Assembly (NCBI GenBank): GCA_030686995.1
Contig: CM060686.1
Span: 69,344,319-69,408,318, forward strand
From: Artemisia argyi
Taxonomy: Eukaryota; Streptophyta; Magnoliopsida; Asterales; Asteraceae
DNA: 64,000 nt
Direction: 5' to 3'
Positions 53,581 through 62,910 of this stretch are shown one piece after another (position 1 is the first letter of the stretch; every line of letters starts with the position of its first letter). Under the pieces are notes generated by a model. The model was not told where the DNA came from. It did no database searches and worked only from the letters and a program-made list of their open reading frames with translations. The position numbers were made by a program, and so were the translations under genes.

Positions 53581-56500
53581 GTGATTTTGTGGTGTATGAA
53601 CACCCGTTCATCTTCTAAACGTCTTATTTCTCCACTTTCGAACCCAGAAAGTTTGATTCGTCACACACACAAAGTTCGTTTCCCAAACGTTGCGGAAATG
53701 GAACAAAATAACCACAACAATCAACACCCTCCGGTGGGTGTTGTTCAAAATGCGCCAACTCCCGATCTCCGAGCGATGGAGGAGTTGTGCCAACCGACAA
53801 TGCACGGAAGAGGTGGTCCGATTGCCCCTCTCAATATCGAGGCTATGGATTTTAGACTCAAGCATCACATGATTCAACAAGTCCAAAATTCATGCCAATT
53901 TCACGGTTTATCGGGTGACGATGCCAACAAGCATCTTGACAAATTTTTAACCGTCACCCAAAGTATGAAACAACATGGGGTCTCCGATGACGCCCTTCGT
54001 CTTTCTCTCTTCCCCTATTCTTTGACACATCATGCCACCACTTGGTTTGATCGTCTTCCCAAGAACTCGATTCATACCTTCGAAGAAATGGTTTCGAAGT
54101 TCTCGGCGAAATATCTTCCACCATCGATGGTAACGAAACTCCGAAACGATATTAGCAATTTCCGTCAGCTTCCCGATGAATCTTTATTCGAAGCTTGGGA
54201 ACGCTATAAGCTTGCTATTGATCGGTGTCCAAACCATAATATGCTTCTTGTTACGATTATCGATACGTTTTATAATGGTTTGACTTTGCGACATCGGGAC
54301 ACGATTAATGCAGCTGGTGGTGGAACTTTTATGAAACGACGTCCTGAAGATTGTTACAAACTAATTGATAATATGACTGCTCATTACAATTACTGGGATT
54401 CCTCAGCCGAGAGGAATGAGTCAACAAGAGCAACCGCTGCTCACAATTCTTCTACGTCTAATTCTGAAATAGCCGCCATTACTAAGAAACTCGATGATTT
54501 GTCTACTGCTATTTTACGAATGCATCAAATGACTCAGAATCATAATCAAGTCAAAAACCATCAAGTAAATATGGTTAACCATGTTTGTGAGACTTGCGGT
54601 GGTCCTCATTTGTATTTTGAGTTCCCAGCCTCCGGTGGCTTCACTCACGATAATGTGTATGCTACTTCGGGAACCTACAATATGGGCGGTAACGGATACC
54701 AACCACAGGGGGACCGAAATCTTCTTAGCTACCATTCTAACAATTGCATTGGACTACCCAGTTTTAATCAACCGAATCAAGTCAATCAAGTCAATCAAGT
54801 GAATCATAACATGCAGAACCGAAACAATCAAGTTAACCATAATCAAAATCAAAACCGGATGAACAATGCTTTTCAAAATCAAAATCAAGGTTTTCATCAA
54901 AATCGGGGGAGTTACAATCAAGGCCCAAATCAAGGGAATTATCAAGGAAATTACGGAAATTTTCAAAATGCTAATCATGGAAATCAAAATTTTCAAAATC
55001 AAGGTTTCAACAACAATAACCGTGGACAAAATTTTCAAAACCTCGTTGTGAATCAAAATCAGTCGTCCTCGGATGAGTTACTTAAGCAGTTTATGAAAAG
55101 TCAAGAGGAAATGAATAAAATGTTTGTTAATCAAATGGCTGAATTGAAAAAGTCTTTAAATGATCGACCCTCGGGCTCAGGTACTCTTCCAAGCAACATG
55201 ATTGCAAACCCGAGGGGCGAGGTCAAGGGTATTACGACACGTAGTGGTATTGTATATGAACCCATGGCTCCGACTACCTCTTCTTCTCCTCCTCCTAAGG
55301 TAGTGGACTGTGAGATCGAGGCAACAAAAGACCCGGTACCGCCTACTAATAACGGAGGTACTGAAAACGTCCAACCTCCGGTTGTCCAAACGTCTAAAGA
55401 AAAGGAAAAAGTCATTTTTGAAAAGAAGGTTAAATACAAATCCAAATTGTCATATCCGTCAAGATTTAATGATGAAGAGCTTCGTGAGAAATCCAAGAGA
55501 CAAATGGAAAAGTTTCTTGATATTTTTCAAAAATTGCATTTCGACATCAGTTTCATGGATGCTATTGTTTACATGCCAAAGTATGCTTCAACGTTTAAAA
55601 ATCTTATAAGTAATAAAGAAAAATTGGGAAAGTTTCCTGAAAAGCTTGGAGATTTGGGAAAGTTTCTCATTCCTTGTTCGTTAAAAGATCAAGAGGTTTG
55701 CAATGCCCTGGCCGATTCAGGTGCAAGCATTAACCTTATGCCTTTGTCAATCTATAAACAACTTGGAATGGGAGAACTTAAACCGACTCGTATGACTTTA
55801 GAGCTCGCTAATCGTTCAATTACTCACCCAGTAGGAATTGCTGAAGATGTATTTGTTCAAGTTAATTCATGCACTTTCCCAGCCGATTTTGTTGTCGTTA
55901 ATTATGAGGCCGATCCAAGAGTTCCTCTTATATTAGGGAGACCATTTTTGCGGACCGCAAAAGCCCTAGTCGACCATTTTGAGGATACTCTGACTTTGCG
56001 ACATGACGATGATATAATGATTTTTCGCGCCGATTCTTCAAAATATAAGAAATATATTGTTAAGAGCATAAATGCTATTGATTACTCCTTCAATGATTTT
56101 TTGAAACCAATCGTCTCCGACTCTTCCCCATCCTTTCCTCCGAATGAGGAATATGATTCTTTTTGGGAAGAGGTCGACGAATTTCTTGCTGTTGATACGA
56201 TTCCTTTTTCTGAGATTGATGAATCTTACTTTGATTCGGAGGGAGATACTCTTTTTCTTGAAAATTTGTTGAACGATGAACCATCAATCCCTCCGGATAA
56301 AGTTAAGAAGAAGATTGAGCTTACGATTGACGATCCTCTGGAGCCCGAGCTCGAGGAATTTTTACCCGATTATGAATGTTTTTCATTTGATACGACTGAG
56401 GAGATTAGTGCAATCCCACTTTTCGTCCTGATCATTCTTATCCGGTTTATGAAGCTTTTCAATTTGATATCGATCATACGGAAGAGACGAGTAGTGGCAG

Positions 56501-56916
56501 TACCACTTCTCTTGCTCTTATCTCTCTTCCGGAGTATGATTCGTTTTGTTTTGATAAGATTGATTGTGAGTTTGAAAAGTTTTCTGGTGAACTTTCTTAT
56601 CCAGAGTATGAAAATTTCTGTTTTGATCTGGAAAATGATCATGACCCGGGGTGGCATTTTTAAAAATGAGAGTTTTTATGAAAATTTTATCCCATCCCTC
56701 CCACCCGGGAAAGTTTTTCAAATGAGCTTTAAAATTGAGATTCATAATTCCACAATTATGAAGTCTCCTTTTTATGATGATGAATTGTTCATGATTGTAA
56801 TCATGACGTTCTTTCCATTTATCACATTTGGTGTGATTTCTCTTCTCCGTCACTCCGTCGGGAGTGAGGACATTATTTTTGACCCTGGTATCTTTTCTAA
56901 TAGTTTTCACTATTAG
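53581..56916 (+). CDS. Athila-type gag-protease polyprotein, 1111 codons
   Basis: Gag core at residues about 80-290 ('FPYSLTHHATTWFDRLP', 'FRQLPDESLFEAWERYK', 'DTFYNGL'). A knuckle-like 'CETCGGPHLYFEFP' sits at about 331-344; the last metal ligand is Phe where Cys is usual. An Asn/Gln-rich low-complexity linker follows (about 390-500). The aspartic protease has active site 'LADSGASINLMP' (Asp near residue 712) and 'LILGRPFL' near 783-790. Then comes an acidic tail. From about 56420 the ORF turns hydrophobic, but the frame-3 reading of 56424-56661 continues the acidic pattern ('YPVYEAFQFD', 'LPEYDSFCFD'), so this segment looks shifted. The ORF end has the conserved-looking 'GSEDIIFDPGI' in frame 1. 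Gag and protease only; polymerase must come from elsewhere. I chose the ATG at 53581; 'MEQNNHN' at 53698 is an alternative. Confidence 0.85.
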   Translation: MILWCMNTRSSSKRLISPLSNPESLIRHTHKVRFPNVAEMEQNNHNNQHPPVGVVQNAPTPDLRAMEELCQPTMHGRGGPIAPLNIEAMDFRLKHHMIQQVQNSCQFHGLSGDDANKHLDKFLTVTQSMKQHGVSDDALRLSLFPYSLTHHATTWFDRLPKNSIHTFEEMVSKFSAKYLPPSMVTKLRNDISNFRQLPDESLFEAWERYKLAIDRCPNHNMLLVTIIDTFYNGLTLRHRDTINAAGGGTFMKRRPEDCYKLIDNMTAHYNYWDSSAERNESTRATAAHNSSTSNSEIAAITKKLDDLSTAILRMHQMTQNHNQVKNHQVNMVNHVCETCGGPHLYFEFPASGGFTHDNVYATSGTYNMGGNGYQPQGDRNLLSYHSNNCIGLPSFNQPNQVNQVNQVNHNMQNRNNQVNHNQNQNRMNNAFQNQNQGFHQNRGSYNQGPNQGNYQGNYGNFQNANHGNQNFQNQGFNNNNRGQNFQNLVVNQNQSSSDELLKQFMKSQEEMNKMFVNQMAELKKSLNDRPSGSGTLPSNMIANPRGEVKGITTRSGIVYEPMAPTTSSSPPPKVVDCEIEATKDPVPPTNNGGTENVQPPVVQTSKEKEKVIFEKKVKYKSKLSYPSRFNDEELREKSKRQMEKFLDIFQKLHFDISFMDAIVYMPKYASTFKNLISNKEKLGKFPEKLGDLGKFLIPCSLKDQEVCNALADSGASINLMPLSIYKQLGMGELKPTRMTLELANRSITHPVGIAEDVFVQVNSCTFPADFVVVNYEADPRVPLILGRPFLRTAKALVDHFEDTLTLRHDDDIMIFRADSSKYKKYIVKSINAIDYSFNDFLKPIVSDSSPSFPPNEEYDSFWEEVDEFLAVDTIPFSEIDESYFDSEGDTLFLENLLNDEPSIPPDKVKKKIELTIDDPLEPELEEFLPDYECFSFDTTEEISAIPLFVLIILIRFMKLFNLISIIRKRRVVAVPLLLLLSLFRSMIRFVLIRLIVSLKSFLVNFLIQSMKISVLIWKMIMTRGGIFKNESFYENFIPSLPPGKVFQMSFKIEIHNSTIMKSPFYDDELFMIVIMTFFPFITFGVISLLRHSVGSEDIIFDPGIFSNSFHY

Positions 56917-57390
56917 AATACCAGCGGTTATCTCATCGGGGTGGAACTTTCTCATAATTCATATGTTTATCCAAATATTTTGAATGAAAGCCCGATGAAG
57001 ATTATCTTTTCCATCTGCTCTCCCCAAGGACGAATTAATTCGGGGACCGAGTCAAGCTCATGTGACTCGTTAATAAAAAACAAGCGCTTCGTGGGCGGCA
57101 CCCCATGCTTATCCATTTCATTTTCTTTATTTTCTTATTTCTTAAGTAACGTGACGTGAGGGGGGCGACCCTTTCCAAACTCGTGTTTTCATGGTTGTTT
57201 GTGAATGTTCAGGAATTTCCCCAAAGTTTGAGGACTCTCGTGCTCGTGTTTTGTCGTCTCTCCACTCGAGTCTCATTCTTCGCTGCTCTTTCAGAAATTC
57301 ACCATATCCAAAATCTTATCGACTAACGTTTATCTCTTGGCATACTTAAAAAACGGCCTTAGATATTACGCAAGACTACCCGTATCCTTT

Positions 57391-57410
57391 AAACATTGAG
57401 GACAATGTTT
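57391..57410 (+). promoter_or_regulatory. RGGA hairpin before an internal PPT (Athila)
   Basis: Perfect 8-bp stem AAACATTG / CAATGTTT, loop AGGA. Then CACTTTAGTTT and a G-run from 57422. Same design as the Tat-1 and Tat-2 hairpins. Confidence 0.85.
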
Positions 57411-58922
57411 CACTTTAGTTTGGGGGGGTGAATCTTCGATTCGATTTGACCTGTACCATCGTCTGAGCTGTTAACTTACGCAACTCCGTTCTTCCACCAA
57501 AATTTAAAAAAATTTGTCACCTTTTTATACCAAAAAAATGATATGATATATGATATTATAATAAGATTTGACACCTTGTTTTGACTTTCCTACCGGCGAG
57601 AGTAGAAATAAATGTTTCGACTTGACCGGGCGTGTTGAGCCCTAGCTCGTCTCCCTTAACCAATATAATCAAAAGATTATCGGATAAGCATCCGCGGATC
57701 TCATTACTTGGGATTTTAAATTTGCGGAGATCAAGGAATGATAGAGTTTATTTAGAAGTTTTGTGCTAAACGTGGAGTAGTTGGATCTCTTTATAGCCCA
57801 CGAAAGGTACTTGTGGCCTCCTTGTTCCCACAAGATTGCACACCAATAATAATAGATTTCTAGGATTAATTAAGTGTATGGGGTTTGGGCAATACTTAGT
57901 TTTTTCTCGTTCCTAACAAAATCTCTGCATATGGGGGTTCGGTACACATAGGGGTGCTACCAGTGTTACGGTGAAATAGACTATTGCATCTTTCCGATTC
58001 GCAGCCGATGTTGTGATCTTAGTAAAGGCCGTAGGACTCGGGGTTTGGCATATGATTATGAATTTCAATAATAATAATCCAAAGCCAATAAAAAGGCAGA
58101 GGAATCCAAAGCTATAGAAAGCAGCGGATATAAATCCAAAGTCATAATAAAGCTCTTACATCTTGGCGGCTCTTAAACCGTTGATTGTAATTGAAATAAA
58201 GGACTAAGGACCAAATATTATTAAAGTGCTTATAATTATGCAAAAATGCCAAGCTTCGACTCCGGGGGTTTCCCTAATAAAAAGCTTTCATCTCAGATCT
58301 CAAACATGGGATGTTTCGGCTGTAAATAAAAAGGGGGCCCCCACAAATCGTGTTAAATCAGAGACCTTCATGTGGACCCGATTTCTGTATGCAGGGGTTT
58401 TCGAGGGAAAGTTTGGAAATTACTTAGCATTCAAATTTTGTGCTCTTATCGGACTAATAAATACCAAAACGAGAAAATATGAAGAAATTCATTTCTCACA
58501 AAAATAAAATCTTGGGATACAAAACTTAGGAATTGGGAACAAGAGTTAATTACACAAGTAACTTTTGTGGGTAGTGTTAGCATCTAACTTGTGGATAAAC
58601 AATGATTTCGATTTTACGCTTAGTTTGGGGGCTTGTGAAAAATCAAGGATGACAATTTTTATCCGTATGGTCTCTTCTCTGTAAGAAGTGTTTCTACTCG
58701 TAGACCCTGAAAATTATCAACAGATAAGAATTGATAATGAAAGTCAAGGCAAACCGTCACATATATAAAAATGAAAAAGTACAAAAAGAGCAGTAGTTGT
58801 TATTCATAAAAATCGAAAAATGGAGCGTTTTTGGGAATAAATGATTTTAATATCTTTTTTGAACATCATTGCTACTTTACAACGTCAGTAAAGAGAGGTT
58901 TTGAAATTATTTATCTTTTAAG

Positions 58923-58934
58923 CGTGAGGACACG
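58923..58934 (+). promoter_or_regulatory. Short RGGA hairpin before the terminal PPT (Athila)
   Basis: Stem only 4 bp, CGTG / CACG, loop AGGA. G-run TAGTCTGGGGGATTT follows at 58944-58958, directly before the LTR at 58959. Weak alone, but in the expected place. Confidence 0.5.
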
Positions 58935-58958
58935 GCAATACCTTAGTCTGGGGGATTT

Positions 58959-60364
58959 TGATGTGTGCTTATTCACACATCATTTTTAGGCCTTAAATCA
59001 GACCAAATACACCAAATACTAACCAAATATGCCAAGAGAATGTGTGTTTTTGTATTTGTGTATGTGCAGGTACGGATATGTGAAAAATGAACAAAAACAA
59101 ACCCAAAACCGACAAAAACGACCACGAGAATGGAAAAATGTCAAAAGCCGAAGCCGGGGAAGCAAAATGATAAAAGAAAGCTCAAAATATCAAAGGAAGT
59201 CCTCAGAGATTCAGAAAGTTGCAAGTTTAGTCCCTGATCAAAGTTTGAAGAATATGGCAACTTCAGTCCCTGCACTTTTAGGAAATTACAAAAATTGTCC
59301 TTGGAGTAATATTTGAAGATAAGCCAAAAATGGTCCTCCATGATTCAGAGATTTACAACATAAGCCCTTGGAAGAAACTTTTGGAAATTTACAGAATTGG
59401 TCCCTATGAATTTCATTTATACAACATTGGTCCACAAAACTACTACTAAAAACCTTACACTACCACCAGATCCAAAGTAATATAAAACCAAATCTAATAC
59501 CACTCCTTGCTAGGCCCAGTCCAAGCAACAAGCCCACCACCCTTAATACTTTAACCCGATCCACCTCACCCCTTATACCCAGTCAACCCTCACATTACCT
59601 GGTCAACACACCCAAACTAATAAAAATACCCAATGCCATTTACCCGCCCCCCAAAAATTAACTTTACCCAGAAAAACACTGTAGATAGAACCCTAATTTC
59701 ACCTCACTCCAAAATTACCCCGTGCAAGTTATAATTACCTCATGATTAAGGTTCTAGAAGGTGTCAGGGTGTCAATCCGCGTGTGAAACCATGTCAAATG
59801 ATTGGGTGAATGATGATCTAAGGGCTGAGATAGAAGATTGGGGATCAAGGTGTAATCCAAAGGATGATATCACTCCAAAGAAACACAAAGAGGTGTGGAT
59901 CAGTGATGTGGATTGCTAGAAGCCTCACCCCAAGCACTCCCTGCTTCCTATATATACCCCTCCCCCCTCATCAGTCATTGGAGGTGTGTAGTTCTGTAGT
60001 AGGTTTTAATTTAGTTTTAAAATTAAGTTTCTGTTTGATTGTAATTTCCTTTCCAGCTTTGTACTCAAATTTTCAGTATTAATATAATTTAGTTTTTTTT
60101 TACAGCTTATTTCTCTTTAATTTCAAATTTAAGTTTTGCTTATTGTAATTGTCTATTTAGTTTTAATCAGTATTTGTTAGCTTATTTAAATATCTCTATT
60201 AAGTTTCTGCTTCTCTCATAATGAAAAATCCAAAAAATATAAAAAATATTAAAAAATACAAAAACAGTTTCAATTCTCAAGTTAAGCTTCAATATAGCTT
60301 ATTCTGGTATTCATAAGCTCATACAAGCTTCCTCATAGCCTATTGTGAGTTTATTTAATCAGTT
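58959..60364 (+). repeat. Athila right LTR, first 1.4 kb
   Basis: TGATGTGTGCTTATT..., the same 24-bp end hairpin as the left copy (one loop base differs). It follows the left LTR closely, with scattered substitutions and small indels, to about 60362, where Copia-3 begins. Confidence 0.9.
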
Positions 60365-60452
60365 TGTTGAGGCAACATAATCAAGATCTCTTTATGTTTT
60401 AATGATGACAAATAAACCATCGAAACACATAAAATAAACTAATATCTGCTCC

Positions 60453-60492
60453 TGGCGCGCTGCCCGCGCGTTAACGCGCGGGGGACGCGCCA
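60453..60492. promoter_or_regulatory. GC-rich 40-bp palindrome 1 in the Copia-3 LTR
   Basis: Halves TGGCGCGCTGCCCGCGCGTT and AACGCGCGGGGGACGCGCCA are reverse complements at 17 of 20 positions. It lies 88 bp from the LTR start in AT-rich surroundings. Confidence 0.85.
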
Positions 60493-62047
60493 ATAGTCTG
60501 TATGGTTCCGGGCGAATTTTGAAAGTCGGCTTTCCCCTTACCCGACAAATGTGGATCTTTCAATACAGGTATGAATATGTTATGTGCTTAATTGAGAACA
60601 CTCGAAACGAGTTTTGAGACTTGAGAGATCTTACTTTTAAAGCACCCATTTACGGGAAAACGCCAACTCATGTTTTCTAGCTATCGCCTCTAGCCAAGGC
60701 TTTTCTAAACTTAGGGAGCTTATATATTTCACGTAACATCGTGCTGAAGCATCCATATGCTCATATCCCGTGCTTACGTCTTCTCTAATTACGTAACGGG
60801 TTTACTCCCATATTGGTCAAACTAAGTCAAAGGTCACTTTGCGTAAACGCATCCTTTCCCACTTGGGTTATGCTTTACATCAAGGCAAACCACTTAACTT
60901 GTTTGAACCAAGGTATTAGTTGAGAATGTCGAGTCGTGGAAAGTCACGAGATATGAAACTATGGATTATCGACGTTGTGTTACTTGAACTTATAAGTAAC
61001 TTATGATTTTCTCAACTTATAATCTTAATTGTCTAAACCTTTTCCTCTTAATGACAATTAGATTATGCCTTAATCTTCTCTTAATCCCATTTATACAAAA
61101 GACAAAACCAATCATATCCAAATCAAATATTCTCTTACACAATCTTTTACACCCTTACATATTCCCATATACACTACATCTCAACCATCCAATCCCTTAT
61201 AACACATCTCAACCCTTCATATTAAACACAAGCCAATTATTGGAAACCCTAATATGGCTCCTCTCATCCTAGCCATTGATTTCAAATTACAACACATCAC
61301 AACCATCCATCCAACCTCTCATCTCTATATCATCACATGGGTTTGATCTCAACCATTGAATTTAAACTAAACTCATCTCAACCATCCATCCAATCTCTCC
61401 TATCCATGCCACCACATGTGATTAATCTTAGCCATTGAATTCAAACCAAAACAATCCCAACCATTGATCCACACTTACTCCCCAAGCAAAGGAGGCTCCC
61501 TTTGATCTCATCCATCCATTTCAAACAAACTCATCTCAACCCTCCATTTCTCCTTCCCCCCAAGCAAAGCATATTCCCTTGTAATATCCTCCTCAACCTA
61601 GGCATACTTGATCTTAACCATTCATTTCAAATGAGATCATCTCATCCATCCATATTCCCCACATGCAAAATTGTTTGAAAACCAAGGGAGGCTCCCTTTG
61701 ATCCTATCCATCTAATTCAAACCATTTCATCTCAACCCTCCATCTCATTCTTCCCCGCCCCCCATGCATTGGAATATTCCTTGGCATATTCTTTCTCTCT
61801 TTTCTATGCCATGTGAGGAGATACACTTCTACCCCTTCCAAATTACCCTATCTACACTTTAAACCCTTGGTAATTTGGTTTCTCTTTAAACACTTCACAA
61901 ATGATTTTCCAAATTGGCTATTTGAGTTGGTAAACCTTAGAATGATTAATGTTAAGGTTTAGTGGGAAGTACAATTGGGGGTTAAGCAAGGTAAGGCATT
62001 TATAATGCCAAACACCCAAAGCCTCGAGAATATTTTTCCTGGGTGTC

Positions 62048-62087
62048 TGGCGCGCCTCCCACGCGTCAACGCGTGGGTGACGCGCCG
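62048..62087. promoter_or_regulatory. GC-rich 40-bp palindrome 2, next to the Copia-3 TATA box
   Basis: Halves TGGCGCGCCTCCCACGCGTC and AACGCGTGGGTGACGCGCCG pair at 16 of 20 positions. It ends 33 bp before the TATA box at 62121. Relative to palindrome 1 the inner arm has changed CCCGCGCG to CCCACGCG with the matching change on the other arm. Confidence 0.85.
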
Positions 62088-62910
62088 GCCTCGGTAAAAT
62101 ATTCCCAAGTTTGGGTTTTGCCTATAAATACCATGCCTTTCCTCTTGTATTCCTCACCCCTTGCTATTATTCTTTCTCTCTAGATTCTTTCTCTCTAAAC
62201 ACTCTCAAATCTCTCAATCTCTCTATCTCTAATCTTGTGTTCTTGATTTTCACACTAACATCTTTGGAAGAACACATATCTTTGCAAGAGAAGAATCACA
62301 AGAACCTAATCCACTCTTGTGATTGTGTCAAGGGTCTTCTTTCTTATACCCTTTCTATTACAATTGAGTCTCTAGGTTAGGTTAGGACTAGGTTGATAAA
62401 ACAAACTTTTATTCATTCAATTGTTTGTTTGGGAAGTCTTGTGTCTTTGTGACCAAGCCTAGATCATTGGGGATCTAGTTGGGGTTTGATACTTCCGGGT
62501 GGAAGTCTTGGTCGTGATCTTTGTGATCCTTAGGTAAAGTAGAATCGTGAGATTCTTTGGGTGGTTTCCGAGGGCGAAATACCGTTGGTGAGTAACTCCT
62601 TCTTTGTGAGCATCGATATTGGTGAATATCGGTGGAGTGAATTGTAACGGTTTGTAGTCCACCGAAAGGATTATACTAGTGAATAGTATCGGAGTCGCGG
62701 ATTCGCAACTGGACGTACGGATGGTATAAACCCCCCATCTCGAACCAGTATATATCGTGGTGTCTTTTACTTGCTTTATATACGTTGGTTGTGTTAGTGG
62801 TTGTTGGATTATTATACAACCACTTGGCGCTATCTTTGGCTTAAAGTTTTTAAACATCTAAAAAGCTGAAGAAACCGTATTCACCCCCCCCCCCTTTACG
62901 GTTCTACAAT

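Larger units (their letters stand above)
56917..58958 (+). other. Athila 3' noncoding region
   Basis: No intact gene. Decayed coding traces continue to about 57030. Holds the internal hairpin-PPT (57391-57428), another G-run after TTAGTTT (about 58618-58631) and the terminal module (58923-58958). Confidence 0.6.
49272..60364 (+). mobile_element. Non-autonomous Athila-type Ty3/Gypsy element, interrupted at its right LTR
   Basis: Plus-strand element. Left LTR 49272-53071, PBS 53076-53093, leader, gag-protease ORF 53581-56916, 1.8 kb of 3' noncoding sequence with two hairpin-PPT modules, and right LTR from 58959. The right LTR matches the left with few differences for 1.4 kb and is then interrupted at 60365 by Copia-3. 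RT, RNase H and integrase are missing. The similarity of the two LTRs and the long ORF mark it as one of the youngest insertions in the window. The right TSD lies outside the window. Confidence 0.85.
60365..62908 (+). repeat. Copia-3 left LTR, 2544 bp
   Basis: TGTTGAGGCAAC... to ...GTTCTACA, followed by a PBS at 62911 (TGGTATCAGAAC). TATA box CCTATAAATACC at 62121-62132. Two GC-rich palindromes (60453-60492 and 62048-62087). A C/T-rich stretch of degenerate 'ctcaaccatccat' repeats covers about 61280-61780. No genes; the small ORF at 61003-61272 is in this LTR and has no recognisable content. Confidence 0.8.

Noticed and set aside
61003..61272. Ser/Leu/Pro-rich ORF as a host gene
   Set aside because: It is inside the Copia-3 LTR in a C/T-rich repeat and has no domain.
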